The position numbers were made by a program, and so were the translations under genes. The notes below the pieces were generated by a model. That model was given only the letters and a program-made list of their open reading frames with translations, did no database searches and was not told where the DNA came from. Below, piece by piece: positions 26,601 to 36,167 of a DNA stretch of 55,204 nucleotides (the first letter of the stretch is position 1; each line of letters begins with the position of its first letter). This DNA comes from Bacteroidales bacterium (lineage in GTDB: Bacteria; Bacteroidota; Bacteroidia; Bacteroidales; P3): assembly GCA_017448905.1 (NCBI GenBank), contig JAFSKP010000148.1:1-55204 (forward strand). The letters run 5' to 3'.

Positions 26601-28421
26601 GACGGAGCTCCAGCGGTTGCCCGAAGGAGCCTGAGCAAAGGGAATACCAACGGTAATATAGTTGACGGCACCCGGTTTCAGGGTGAATGGACCCGCCGAC
26701 TGCATAAAGCGGCGGTCACCAGGAGTCACATTAGAGCCCGATGTAACCTCGGTCCAGTCATCAGGATGGTACTGTGCGTCAGGTACGACGCCATTGGTAC
26801 CCCAGTGGAGGGGATCGCTGTCGCCAGGGAACATGAAGTCGCAAGGAATATCAGAAGCACCTGCTGTAGTGGAGATGGCGTTGCCGCCGAACTTCATGTG
26901 TGAACCGTTCTTCCAGAAGCCCTGCAGGTAGTTGTAATAGTCGGTAGCCTTTTCGGGTTCACCGTTGATGCTGTTGGAGCTGTTCTCATAGTACACGAAA
27001 CGACGCATACCGAAACGCTCGTCATCCTTGATGCCATTGCCGAAATTGACACCGTTGATGGCGCAGTTGCCGATGGAGTCATTCTGTTTGAAATACCATG
27101 CATTGACCGGAGTATAGTAAAGGTCGGCATCATCGGTGAGGCGGATGGTGTCGTAGCCACGTGCATCGTCGATCCAGTAGGTGGCAAGCTGGTTGGGATA
27201 GTAGAGACGCATCTTGTCGATGTCGATTTTGGGGTTGTCCAATCCATCGGGATCCATATAGGGACCCTGGAAGAAGTCGATACCTACCGCAGGGGGTACA
27301 CCGCTATATGAACCAGTTCCCGGGCCATCGACATCCTTACCGTTGTAGCAGTAGCCCAAACCACGCTTGACATCGCATCCCACATAGTCGTCGTAGCCAT
27401 AACCCAAATCCGGGTCGACCCACTGGCTGAAGTAGGTGTTGCGGAGTTCGTATGTGGAACGGTTGATGATTTCGTACGTGTAGAAGGTCATGTTGTTGAT
27501 TTCGTCGTTGGTCGAGAAAGCGAAAGCCTGAGCACGGATTTCAAGACCGATGGGCTGGCCATGCGACTCGGTATGGGCGTTACCCATATCGTTGAACACC
27601 CACCAGATGGTCTGGTCGCCCTTAAGCACCTGGTCGGAGAGAAGGCCAGTGCCTTTGTTGACAATACCGAGGCTGTCCTCCATGGTCGGTACCGGAGTGT
27701 AACGCTCGCCGGGTTTGAGGGCGGCTTTCAGTGTACGGGGGCAGAGGACATTGTCGAAGTCGTAATAAGGATAGTCGCCAGCACGCCAGTCATACTCACC
27801 ATTACCATCGGCATCATAGAAAGGAGCCAGATAATGCGACTGGTTGGCAAAATTGCCATGGGCGGGCCATTCCTTGATGACTTGCGAGATGGCGCCCTCA
27901 TCAAAGTTGGACTTCTGGGCAGGGGGATCCTGCGTATAGTCGAACATCGCCATGAAGTTCTGAACCTCAGCTTGGGTAATCTTGAAGTGGTGGTCATAGT
28001 AGTTGCAGACCTCCACAGTGACGTCGGCAGAGCCATCGACGGTAAGAGGACCCGGCCAGTAGTCGTCACCGTTCTGTCCGAAACGGAGAGCAGCAAGACG
28101 AAGCTGGTCGTTGACGTCGGTGCCGCCGATCCAGAGGGCAGCGCAGTAGAGGGGTGTCGAAGTACCATCTTTAGGGATATGGTACTGGGTGATGCTGCCG
28201 TCATACCACATATTGCCGTATCCGTTGATGAGCGCACGGACATTGTTGATGTTAAGCTCAGCAGTACTTTGCGCTCTTTTGCACGCGGCGGCCTTGGACT
28301 TCACCGATGTCTTGGTCGCGGACTTCTTTTTGCAGACAGTGCATTCGCGTGCCACTGCTGTTCCCAGTGTTGACGAGAACAGCAAAGCCATTAAGACTGT
28401 TTTTACAAATATATTTTTCAT
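23601..28421 (-). CDS. Giant secreted protein, 1606 residues, with C-terminal secretion-type domain
   Basis: A signal peptide (MKNIFVKTVLMALLFSSTLGTAVA) is followed by a Cys/Lys-rich segment ECTVCKKKSATKTSVKSKAA. The body is Asp/Asn/Tyr-rich with calcium-loop-like stretches (DADGNGEYDWRAGDYP near residue 200, DPDGLDNPKIDID near 390). The last 100 residues (VPNPYYSYSAYE, TKVRFINVP, INIYTVDGTLVRTIRN, GIPIAGGMYLIHF, VVKWFGTM) resemble FlgD-like/T9SS sorting domains. It is probably a surface or extracellular protein of unknown function. It sits 28 nt downstream of the TonB receptor and upstream of the PorV-like gene. No enzyme motif was found. Confidence 0.85.
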   Translation of the reverse strand: MKNIFVKTVLMALLFSSTLGTAVARECTVCKKKSATKTSVKSKAAACKRAQSTAELNINNVRALINGYGNMWYDGSITQYHIPKDGTSTPLYCAALWIGGTDVNDQLRLAALRFGQNGDDYWPGPLTVDGSADVTVEVCNYYDHHFKITQAEVQNFMAMFDYTQDPPAQKSNFDEGAISQVIKEWPAHGNFANQSHYLAPFYDADGNGEYDWRAGDYPYYDFDNVLCPRTLKAALKPGERYTPVPTMEDSLGIVNKGTGLLSDQVLKGDQTIWWVFNDMGNAHTESHGQPIGLEIRAQAFAFSTNDEINNMTFYTYEIINRSTYELRNTYFSQWVDPDLGYGYDDYVGCDVKRGLGYCYNGKDVDGPGTGSYSGVPPAVGIDFFQGPYMDPDGLDNPKIDIDKMRLYYPNQLATYWIDDARGYDTIRLTDDADLYYTPVNAWYFKQNDSIGNCAINGVNFGNGIKDDERFGMRRFVYYENSSNSINGEPEKATDYYNYLQGFWKNGSHMKFGGNAISTTAGASDIPCDFMFPGDSDPLHWGTNGVVPDAQYHPDDWTEVTSGSNVTPGDRRFMQSAGPFTLKPGAVNYITVGIPFAQAPSGNRWSSVELLRQIDDVCQSLFENCFKVLDGPEAPTLTIQEMKNELLLYITYENENSNNYCERYDEEDASILKSYSDEARRYKFEGYQIYQLVDANASVADIGDETKARLAFQCDIENYYDQYTVETNANTGKLDSTLNDNPTNGIGRLVNYTTNSATGLLTGKIMVDGANKGIQHVFRVTNDLFATGTNTALVNNKEYYFICIAYAHNRFKEYSQTDPTKLDGQKEPYLAGRKDEWGGTITSKVGIPHDPSSENGGTIVQATFGMSPNIIRLDGYGNGGNTLRLTQASINSLMGASGQAGKEPGEFSDQINNQGTYFSSMRNPCIIAEPEYEQNYGPLNVRVIDPLNIKEGTFNIRFDGVADDSRWILSRANGEPLFDNVYEDTADFVIGRYNEQIFLDLGISVAISNPKAIATELVVTGKDVNGGIINDGALLSSKMTFADNKHQWLSGVSDNDNSPFYNWIRSGSQYAAANRSSFENSDDPVTGTELYEDEDYYKMVESSSNRPKSLYAVDKYQVFEDVVNGMWAPYGLVSTREYHPGFSFSYYIAEQSILDSVFAKELTKPSYNKILRETMVYANNKSLMFNDFSKLPSIRVVLTSDQSKWTRCPVIEMCDDYTQSEGNARRFQMRKHKSIDKNGNTSDATGASTNPNDANYISEYGMGWFPGYAINLSTGERLNIMYGEDSRYVQFNGRDMMWNPVSTEMIGTSNYVVGGRHYIYVMNAISQDFPRYHALSTSSGYITSHYSSPSYDAGRWAVRMLSSLDHFFANPYTPGTTQYSAYADEFCNGLLKRDGASPVVPIRDSAAFLYSTVAWVSMPLTTETINNPKDIPCDVTIDIDVNTRYGRYLSDNQTTRVNAGLTALNKNIPMYQFKLTEDIVTLTNQAVGDDARQSYKDSILEAIYVVPNPYYSYSAYETQSQLETKVRFINVPGNTTINIYTVDGTLVRTIRNTRTDMTTQDWDLHNHNGIPIAGGMYLIHFNCPGIGERVVKWFGTMRPVDMSGFQF

Positions 28422-28449
28422 TTCAATGTGTTTTTTCGCGGTTAACAGG

Positions 28450-31400
28450 TTAGAAACTGTAGGAGAGCGTCAGACGGATGGTTCTGGGATTCGACCAGTT
28501 CCAGTAGCCATTGGAAAGCATGATGGCATACATGTCGCGATACGACTGCGGGTCGAGGTAGGCGTTGATGACAGACTGTGTCTCGGGGTCGGTGAGATAG
28601 CCGTCGTCAGAGGGGTTGCCGGTGACACCGAAAACACCGGTGACATTGCGGATGTCGAAGAGGTTGTTGACGGTGACTGCGGCGTTGAGCATGGTCTGGC
28701 GAGTACGTTTGCCCATCTTGACCTCGATAGGCCAAGTCTTGTCAACCACGACATTGAAGTAGAATCCCCAGGGGAGACGAGCGCCACGGTAGCTTCCGAC
28801 GATGGTCTTCTGGGTGTTACTGAACTGACGGGTGTAGGGACGTCCTGACTGGGCAACGGCGAGGAAGTTGATGCCGAAGTTCTGGAAGGGATAGATGTCC
28901 TTCTTGCGTGCATTGCCATCCTTGTCCTTGACAGTACGCGAGAAATGCCAACCTTCCTCCTTGCCGAGGCGGTAGTCAACATTAGCTTTGAACTCGTGAC
29001 GACGGTCGTCGGAGATGGGGTTGAGCATCTTGAGGGTAGTGTAACCCTCTTTGATGAGCTCGGTCATGGTGGTGTTGGTCAGACCGGTACCTTCTGCATA
29101 CTGGAGAGTGTAGTTGGCGTTGATACGCACATTGTTGCTCTGTCGCATATCGAACGAGAGGGAGAAACCCTTGATGGTCTTGAAGTCAATATTGTCGTAG
29201 GAGAAGTAGCCGTCGTTGGGGTCGGCACCGGCGTACTGGACAACCTGGATGAGGTCACGGGTCTCCTTGTAGTAGGCCGAGATGCTGAGTGCTGCAGTCT
29301 TATCCTTGTTGAGTGCCTGCTGGAAACCGAGTTCGTAGTTGGTGATACGTTCCGGCTTCAGGTTGGGGTTGTTGATGGTACCTGTGACACGGTTCATGTA
29401 AAGGTAGCTCAGGTAGTCGGCCTGCCAACCAGAGGAAGGACGACGGGCAATAATGTCGTAGTTGGCCTTGAACTGGGACATGTCGTTGACAGGGAACGAG
29501 AAAGCCACACGGGGCATGACGATGATCTGAGGGTCATAGTCCTTGAAGGCCTTGGACGAGATGTTGTTGTTGCTGCCATTACCGGTAGTGGCAATCTCCT
29601 GACCGCCACCGTTGCCTTTGGTGCGGAACGGGGTAGGACGGCCGGACTCACCCTTAATCTCGCTCGGAGCAGAGACCTGGACGCCATATCTGTCATACCA
29701 CACACTACCGTCACGATAACCCTTGATAGTGGGGTTGTCGGAACCGGCATCGTCGACATAGACCACCCAGTCGTCCTGGACGGCAGCCGGGAAAGCGTTG
29801 CCGTCGAGGCCTGTGGAGAACGAGGGGTGACCACTCTGACGGAGGTCGCCAACAGTGTAGGACTCATAAAGCAGGTAAGGGTCTTTCAAGACCATCTGGT
29901 TACCGTCGAAATAGTCGACACGGACACCGACGTTGAAGATAAGGTCTTGGAAGAAGAATTTATCCTGGATATAACCGGCAGCGTAAATAGGTGAGAAAGA
30001 GGGGAGGTACTGGTAGTCCTTGTGACCTTTGGTTGCGGGATCGAAGAAGTCGTCGAGACTCCAGGTGCTGCTGCTGTATTTCTTACCGGTATGGTCGTAG
30101 CCATAATAGCTCACATACTGGTTACCGCTGTTGAAAAGCTCATTGGCTGAGAACATTTCGATATTGAAGAAACTGGGATCGTAACGGTCGACATCAAGCC
30201 AGTCGGTACCGTTGACATCGAGGCCGAGAGCCTGACGCATCGACTCCGAGAAGTGGGTCTGAGAGCCGCTGATCAGACGGTCATACTGCACAAAGAGATT
30301 AGAACCCTGGAAATACTCGATAGGCTTGTTATAGTTAAGCTGTGAGATGTGGGCATTGGCATTGTTGCGCATGAGTGTCCACAGCGAATAGGCGGAAATA
30401 CCATAGTAAGCCTGCGTGTACTGGTCATACTGGAAACCGATTTCAAGGTCATGCCCTTTGATGGTGGCAGCGGCCTTGGCCTGAACATAGTAATAGTTGT
30501 TTTCCTGCTTGGCATAACTTGCATTCTGCACACCGACGTTGCTGAAAAGGCTGTAGACCGACGAGAGGGTCGTACCGTTGACAAGACCATTGAACATGAG
30601 AATATTGTCGAACGAGGTGAGGAGAGGCGCAAGCTGCTCGGTATTATAGAGCTGTGCAGTATAGTTCGAAAGTATGGGGTTATACTCCGAAGGCTGGAAA
30701 CCGGTAGCGGTCTCGATCCAACCGTTCTGGACATAGGCAGGAGTCTCAGTACCACGGTAGTTATAGTTGGTGACAAACTCCCACGAAGGCGACTGGCTAC
30801 GCTGGAAGGTGGCAATGTGACCATACTGGAAGAGGTTGTCGCCGAACTTCTCGTTGTAGGATTTCGACTTCTCCCTGTTGAACATGGCCGTGATATTGTA
30901 CATCACCTTTGACACAATGGGGTCAGACTTTGCATCAGGGTTAGACTCATCCTTCACGGGCTCAGGATCCTTGAAGCGCTGGGTGAAGTCGGCAGTGAGG
31001 ACAAAGTTCTGATACCTCTGGACACCGTTGGCAGCATTGTGAAGGTTGAGCGGGAAATAGCTCAAGCTAGTGCTGGGAGCGTAGGAATAGTCGAACTCGC
31101 CAGTGAGCACAAGGGATGTCAATTCTGTGAAACGGAAGTCGAGGGCACCCTGCAGAGCTATGGAGTAGCGGCCAAAGTCACCGATATCATCTTTGGAACG
31201 GTTCTTGGAATAATAATTGTTGGTGTTGGGTCGTTTAATCTCGACAAAGTCGCTCTGACGAAGATATTCGGCAGAATAGTTGACCGTGTATGTCACAGGG
31301 TCAAAATCGATAGGATGCTGCTCAAGTTCGAGGACCTTGTCGTCATTGACAACCTGATAGCGCCCATCCTTGGGACGATAGTATGCGAACTTTGTGTAAG

Positions 31401-32241
31401 AGCCAGTACCCGTAAAGCGGAAGCCGACGAGGGTACGCTTGCCGGTGGGATTGCCCTGCTCATCCTTGATGGAAGTCATGGCGACAGGACCAGTGAGGTA
31501 CACAACAAGGCTGTTGGAGAGACGATAGTCAAGATATGTCTCGTATTTGACAAGACCCTGGAACTTGGTCGAAGGCGGTTTGAGAGTGATGATCTGAGTG
31601 CCGCCGATAGCCTCACCGATTGAAGCGGGAGTACCACCGAGGACAACTTGAATCTCGGCGATGGCCTCTTTGGGGACGTTGACACCCGTACGGGTACGGA
31701 CACCACCCACCTGTGTGACCATGCCCTCCTCACCACGGGCAGAACCTGTACCACCGTCACTGTATCCGACACCGGCAACAGCGGCGACGATGCCATCAAC
31801 CGAGTTGGCAGGCATCTTCCCGATGTCGTCAGCCGAAAGACGAGTACCCGACTCGGGAGCTCCAATGTCGATGACCGGCACTTTCTGTGCCTTGATGGTC
31901 ACCTGTTTAAGCTGGGTAGCACCAGACTTCTCAAGTTGCTCGTTGTAGACAGTGAAACCCGATGCCTTGACATTGATTTCTGTTTTGACGGTCGTGTAAC
32001 CCATATACGAAACCTCGATTTCGTATTTGCCGACCTGAAGGCCCTTGATGGTGTAGTTACCTTCCCAGTCGGTACGTCCACCGCCCATGATTTGGCCGTC
32101 CTGCTTCGCAACAACATTGGCACCGATGAGGGGTTCTCCCGACTTTTGGTCGGTGATTTGTCCCTTCATGGTACCTTGCGCAAAGACCGCCATTTGAGCA
32201 ATCAATAGCAGCCCAATTGTTAATAGTACCTTTTTGAACAT
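28450..32241 (-). CDS. TonB-dependent receptor with carboxypeptidase-regulatory domain
   Basis: 1263 residues. Signal peptide MFKKVLLTIGLLLIAQMAVFAQ. Residues about 24-105 form a carboxypeptidase-D-regulatory-like domain (KGQITDQKSGEPLIGANVV, VSYMGYTTVKTEI). Residues about 135-240 form the plug (GKMPANSVDGIVAAVAGV, TPASIGEAIGGTQII). The rest is a beta barrel ending RLTLSYSF with terminal Phe. No SusD partner follows; instead a giant secreted protein and a PorV-like barrel do. It may import a ligand delivered by the secreted partner, or be an outer-membrane part of an export/assembly complex (inference). Confidence 0.9.
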   Translation of the reverse strand: MFKKVLLTIGLLLIAQMAVFAQGTMKGQITDQKSGEPLIGANVVAKQDGQIMGGGRTDWEGNYTIKGLQVGKYEIEVSYMGYTTVKTEINVKASGFTVYNEQLEKSGATQLKQVTIKAQKVPVIDIGAPESGTRLSADDIGKMPANSVDGIVAAVAGVGYSDGGTGSARGEEGMVTQVGGVRTRTGVNVPKEAIAEIQVVLGGTPASIGEAIGGTQIITLKPPSTKFQGLVKYETYLDYRLSNSLVVYLTGPVAMTSIKDEQGNPTGKRTLVGFRFTGTGSYTKFAYYRPKDGRYQVVNDDKVLELEQHPIDFDPVTYTVNYSAEYLRQSDFVEIKRPNTNNYYSKNRSKDDIGDFGRYSIALQGALDFRFTELTSLVLTGEFDYSYAPSTSLSYFPLNLHNAANGVQRYQNFVLTADFTQRFKDPEPVKDESNPDAKSDPIVSKVMYNITAMFNREKSKSYNEKFGDNLFQYGHIATFQRSQSPSWEFVTNYNYRGTETPAYVQNGWIETATGFQPSEYNPILSNYTAQLYNTEQLAPLLTSFDNILMFNGLVNGTTLSSVYSLFSNVGVQNASYAKQENNYYYVQAKAAATIKGHDLEIGFQYDQYTQAYYGISAYSLWTLMRNNANAHISQLNYNKPIEYFQGSNLFVQYDRLISGSQTHFSESMRQALGLDVNGTDWLDVDRYDPSFFNIEMFSANELFNSGNQYVSYYGYDHTGKKYSSSTWSLDDFFDPATKGHKDYQYLPSFSPIYAAGYIQDKFFFQDLIFNVGVRVDYFDGNQMVLKDPYLLYESYTVGDLRQSGHPSFSTGLDGNAFPAAVQDDWVVYVDDAGSDNPTIKGYRDGSVWYDRYGVQVSAPSEIKGESGRPTPFRTKGNGGGQEIATTGNGSNNNISSKAFKDYDPQIIVMPRVAFSFPVNDMSQFKANYDIIARRPSSGWQADYLSYLYMNRVTGTINNPNLKPERITNYELGFQQALNKDKTAALSISAYYKETRDLIQVVQYAGADPNDGYFSYDNIDFKTIKGFSLSFDMRQSNNVRINANYTLQYAEGTGLTNTTMTELIKEGYTTLKMLNPISDDRRHEFKANVDYRLGKEEGWHFSRTVKDKDGNARKKDIYPFQNFGINFLAVAQSGRPYTRQFSNTQKTIVGSYRGARLPWGFYFNVVVDKTWPIEVKMGKRTRQTMLNAAVTVNNLFDIRNVTGVFGVTGNPSDDGYLTDPETQSVINAYLDPQSYRDMYAIMLSNGYWNWSNPRTIRLTLSYSF

Positions 32242-32303
32242 ACTAAGTTGTTTTTGATTAATTTATTTGATTTATTTTTTTCGAACAGTATGACGAAGAC
32301 TTC

Positions 32304-32714
32304 TCAAGCACTGACAGGTTGCATGATAGCCTGAAAGACTATGGCCTTACGCAAATCAAAGCCCTCATCTAAGGGAGTAACGAGCATGGAATCAGTTGTA
32401 TCCGATGTCCGCAAGAGATCATTATCCACAACTGGAGCAGCAACCTCAACGACAATGCCGTTATCATCACTGCCCTGTGTCTCGTATGAGAAGACAGGTC
32501 TGCCCAGGACATCGGAATCGGCGACCTGGTCATCCTCCTCATACAAAACCTGGTCATCAGCACCCATGAACTGGGTGTCGTCTTCCCCCACAGGGAAGTC
32601 GTCATTGGGAACAGCATCCTCCGGCACAACCTTCTTCCCAGCACTTTTTTTGCCAGGAAGAAGGCTGGGCAGGATGAAGATTGCCGCAGCAATGATTATT
32701 GACCAAATATTCAC
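32304..32714 (-). CDS. Small acidic membrane-anchored protein
   Basis: 136 residues. One N-terminal hydrophobic helix (MNIWSIIIAAAIFILPSLL) is followed by a short basic patch (PGKKSAGKK) and a long acidic, low-complexity region (VPEDAVPNDDF, GEDDTQF, YEEDDQVADSD). The basic patch suggests the acidic part stays in the cytoplasm (N-out, C-in). It lies 27 nt downstream of secDF and may be co-transcribed. The family was not recognised. Confidence 0.7.
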   Translation of the reverse strand: MNIWSIIIAAAIFILPSLLPGKKSAGKKVVPEDAVPNDDFPVGEDDTQFMGADDQVLYEEDDQVADSDVLGRPVFSYETQGSDDNGIVVEVAAPVVDNDLLRTSDTTDSMLVTPLDEGFDLRKAIVFQAIMQPVSA

Positions 32715-32741
32715 AGCCTATTATTATATGGGATTCAATAT

Positions 32742-35700
32742 TTATTTCACCTTAACGGAAGCAAGCCTTTTCTCTTCACGTTTCTTGCTGACCTCATAGA
32801 CAATGTTGCAGGCGAGGCAAACCGAAGAGAACATACCACAGACCACGCCCACAAGAAGAGCGAAGATGAAACCGCGAATGACCTCACCACCGAAGATGAA
32901 CATCATGAGAAGAGTGAAGAATGTTGTACCAGAGGTGTTGATGGTACGTGCAAGGGTGGCGTTGATGGCATCGTTCATGTGCTCAACAAGTGTACGCTTC
33001 GGATAGAGAGTGCGGTTCTCGCGGACACGGTCGAAGATAACCACCGTGGCATTGATGGAATAACCGATAATCGTCAGCACTGCAGCAATGAACGACTGGT
33101 CGACGTCGAGGCTGAACGGAAGCAGTCCGCGAAGAAGAGCGAAAAGACCAATGATGAGAATGGTGTCGTGCGCCAGGGCAGCCACACTGCCGACTCCGAA
33201 ACGCCAGCTCTTGAAGCGGATGCCGATGTAGGCGAAGATGACAAGCAGACCACCGAGAACCGCAAGGATCGAAGAGCGCTTCATGTCGGTAGCCATTGTA
33301 GCCTCCACCTGCTCCGACTGGATGATGCCATAAGGATAGACATCGGCATCGGAGAACTGACGCATCGTTATCTCCTTTCCGTCGTCAGACTTGCCAAAGA
33401 ACTGCTTGGTGCCGGCAAAGAGTTTCTCATTGATGACCATCTCGTCGGTCACAGTGTCGGTGGCAGCGAGGTTGTGAGCAGAACGGAACGCGTCATAATA
33501 ATCCTCGGCAACAATATTAGTGGTGATCTTCACCTGGTTGCTCGGACCGAACGACTTGACCTCAGGAGCCTCGTCGAATTCGTTGGCAAGGCTTGCACGG
33601 ACATCAACAACATTGACATCCTGGTCGAAACGGACAACGTAAGTACGGCCACCCGTAAAATCGATGCCCATGCCAAGACCACGTCCGAAGATGCCGATGA
33701 AACAAATCACGATGGCACTGATGCCTATAATGTAGAAAACTTTACGCTTGCCGAGAAAATCGATATGCACATTCCTCATGAAGTTCTCGGTGAAGCTGAA
33801 CGAGAAGTTGAGACTCTTCTTGTGATTGAGCATCCAGTCGATGACAAGACGGGTGATGAAGATGCTGGTGAAGAGCGATGTGACGATACCGATGCAGAGC
33901 GTAACGGCAAACCCCTGGATGGTGCCCGATCCGAACATGATAAGGACAAGTCCAAGGAGGAAAGTTGTCACCTGGCCATCGATGATGGCCGACATAGCGT
34001 TCTTGAAACCTTCTTCAACAGCGTTGGCGACACTCTTACCTACTCTTAACTCTTCTTTGATACGCTCGTATATGATAACGTTTCCGTCAACAGCCATAGC
34101 CATAGTCAACACAATACCGGCGATGCCAGGCAGGGTGAGGACTGCGCCGATGGAAGCCAGAACACCCATCAGCAGGAAGACATTGGTGACAAGAGCCACA
34201 ACCGAGACCCAACCGGCACGATTGTAGAAAACCACCATATAAATAAGTACGATAACAAAGGCGAGGATGAAGGAGATGAGTCCTTTGTGGATAGACTCTT
34301 GTCCAAGCGAAGGTCCTACGACAGCCTCCTGTACAATCCTGGCAGGGGCGGGGAGTTTTCCAGACTTCAGAACGTTGGCAAGGTCTTTGGCCTCGTCAAG
34401 GGTGAAGTTACCGGTGATGGATGAACGACCGCCAGCAATCTCTCCATTGACGCGGGGAGCTGAATAGACCTGGTCGTCGAGAACGATAGCCACACATTTG
34501 CCGACATTGTCGTGAGTGATGTTCTTCCAGGCATGGGCACCTTCAGAGTTCATAGTCATCGAAATCTCGTTGCCCTCGGTATTGCTGAAATCCTGACGGG
34601 CATCGGTAATGACGCTTCCGTCGAGTTTCGCCTTGGGAAGGTTAGTATTGCGATCGAAGTCTTCAATCTTTATAGCATAAAGCTCGAAAACATTCGAATT
34701 CTCCTCGACAGGTTTCACCGACCAGAGATACTTGACCTCACGGGGATTGACCTTGCCGGCACGGACACCTTCTGCAATCATGCGGTTGACGGTCGCAGTG
34801 TCGGCCTCGACAGCACGGAAAACCACTGGTGGGAAGGGCTGATAAGCATTGCCATTAGCATCTTTCATGGGAACAAACAGCGACATCAGGGGATGCTCCT
34901 TCTTGTACTGTTCACTCTGCGCATCGGCATCGCCTGCATCGGCAAGGGGCTCGGCAATCATCTCGTTCAAACTGTCAGCCACAGCATCGGTCGCGGCAGA
35001 GTCGATTGCATCGGCATTGCCCGTATTTGCAGCACGGGATGCAAGGAACTCATCGGTTGCCTGAAGGTATCCAGCAACTCTGCTGTATTCAGCAGCGAGA
35101 CGGCCGTCAGACATGTCGCCGCTGAAAGTAGCCCAAAACTCCAACTGGGCAGTACCCTTCAAAAGCTTGCGGACGCGCTGAGGATCCTTGACACCGGGAA
35201 GCTCGACAAGGATACGCTCCGAAGCCTGGAGACGCTGAATGGTGGGCTGGGCAACACCGAACTTGTCGATACGCTTGCGAAGAATCTCATACGTCCTGTC
35301 GTATGCACTGGAGGTCTCCTCTTTCAATTTCGAGAGGATGGTGGCATTGTCATCATTGAGGGTGGTGCCAGTGAGCTGACTGCTGAAATAGCCAGCCAAC
35401 CTGACATCAGGCTTAATAGAGACGATGGCATCGTAGAAAAGGCTCACGAAGTCTTCGTTAACCGATTTTTTCTGCTGTTCGAGAGCCATATCGATGGCCT
35501 TGTTGAAAGTCTCATCGTTGGTATAATTGGCAAGAGCCTTGACCACATCGACCGTAGAGACCTCGAGCATCACGTTCATACCGCCCTTAAGGTCGAGGCC
35601 AAGGTTAATCTCACGAGCTTGGCATTTCTTGTAGGTGAAACCCATCCATATCTTTTCATTTGCCATGGAATCAAGGAAGTATGTTTCCTTGACATTGCGT

Positions 35701-35939
35701 AGGGAGTCGGTGACAATGGATGTGATGTTTTTGAACTCAGCGGCACTCATTTCGTTGTTGCCGTGTTTCTTAACGCAGGCTGCAATATCATTCTGACCCT
35801 GCTCACTCTCAACATAATTTGCAGCAATCGCCCTGGCCTTGTTCTCGACCTTCCTCGTCGCAAACGAGAAAGACAATTGGAACAAACAGACCAACAGGAA
35901 AGCAATTGCCAAAAATCTGATAATTCCTTTATTCTGCAT
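32742..35939 (-). CDS. secDF: Fused protein translocase subunit SecDF
   Basis: 1065 residues; one chain carries SecD and SecF halves, as is usual in Bacteroidota. The SecD half shows GLDLKGGMNVMLEV (D1), a long periplasmic region with Ala/Asp-rich insertion around residues 280-340, and a membrane block (AGIAGIVLTMAMAVDGNVIIYERIKEEL). The SecF half starts about residue 735 with GMGIDFTGGRTYVVRF and ends with FGGEVIRGFIFALLVGVV. It uses the proton gradient to help pull proteins through SecYEG. It has a consensus promoter. Confidence 0.96.
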   Translation of the reverse strand: MQNKGIIRFLAIAFLLVCLFQLSFSFATRKVENKARAIAANYVESEQGQNDIAACVKKHGNNEMSAAEFKNITSIVTDSLRNVKETYFLDSMANEKIWMGFTYKKCQAREINLGLDLKGGMNVMLEVSTVDVVKALANYTNDETFNKAIDMALEQQKKSVNEDFVSLFYDAIVSIKPDVRLAGYFSSQLTGTTLNDDNATILSKLKEETSSAYDRTYEILRKRIDKFGVAQPTIQRLQASERILVELPGVKDPQRVRKLLKGTAQLEFWATFSGDMSDGRLAAEYSRVAGYLQATDEFLASRAANTGNADAIDSAATDAVADSLNEMIAEPLADAGDADAQSEQYKKEHPLMSLFVPMKDANGNAYQPFPPVVFRAVEADTATVNRMIAEGVRAGKVNPREVKYLWSVKPVEENSNVFELYAIKIEDFDRNTNLPKAKLDGSVITDARQDFSNTEGNEISMTMNSEGAHAWKNITHDNVGKCVAIVLDDQVYSAPRVNGEIAGGRSSITGNFTLDEAKDLANVLKSGKLPAPARIVQEAVVGPSLGQESIHKGLISFILAFVIVLIYMVVFYNRAGWVSVVALVTNVFLLMGVLASIGAVLTLPGIAGIVLTMAMAVDGNVIIYERIKEELRVGKSVANAVEEGFKNAMSAIIDGQVTTFLLGLVLIMFGSGTIQGFAVTLCIGIVTSLFTSIFITRLVIDWMLNHKKSLNFSFSFTENFMRNVHIDFLGKRKVFYIIGISAIVICFIGIFGRGLGMGIDFTGGRTYVVRFDQDVNVVDVRASLANEFDEAPEVKSFGPSNQVKITTNIVAEDYYDAFRSAHNLAATDTVTDEMVINEKLFAGTKQFFGKSDDGKEITMRQFSDADVYPYGIIQSEQVEATMATDMKRSSILAVLGGLLVIFAYIGIRFKSWRFGVGSVAALAHDTILIIGLFALLRGLLPFSLDVDQSFIAAVLTIIGYSINATVVIFDRVRENRTLYPKRTLVEHMNDAINATLARTINTSGTTFFTLLMMFIFGGEVIRGFIFALLVGVVCGMFSSVCLACNIVYEVSKKREEKRLASVKVK

Positions 35940-35986
35940 GTGTTAGATGTTAAAGTTGTTTTTTGTTAGTATACATTTTGAACATG

Positions 35987-36016
35987 CAAAAATAAGAAAA
36001 ATAATTGACACAACAA
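35987..36016 (-). promoter_or_regulatory. Promoter of secDF
   Basis: The minus strand reads TTG (36014-36016; TTGTTG), 19 nt, then TATTTTTG (35987-35994). It lies 48 nt upstream of the start codon. Confidence 0.8.
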
Positions 36017-36094
36017 CATATTTCACAAAAAAATGAACATTTGTTCAACAATGAATATAAAGAACACAAATAAAATACTAAAAATCAACAATTG

Positions 36095-36124
36095 TTGTTA
36101 TGTCAGAAAAAAAGTGTATCTTTG
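36095..36124 (+). promoter_or_regulatory. Promoter of radC
   Basis: TTG (36095-36097; preceded by another TTG), 19 nt, TATCTTTG (36117-36124). The predicted start of transcription is near 36131, downstream of the earliest in-frame ATGs at 36033 and 36051. This supports ATG 36168 as the true radC start. Confidence 0.82.
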
Positions 36125-36167
36125 CAAAAAAAGAATTGGAACGACATCAAATAAAAAAACTGACAAA

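Noticed and set aside
34512-35702. 396-codon plus-strand open frame inside secDF
   Set aside because: Antisense to the conserved SecD half; no recognisable domain and no promoter or start context.
36033-36167. 45-residue N-terminal extension of RadC
   Set aside because: It begins upstream of the consensus promoter at 36095-36124, so these codons would not be transcribed; it is also AT-rich and non-conserved-looking.
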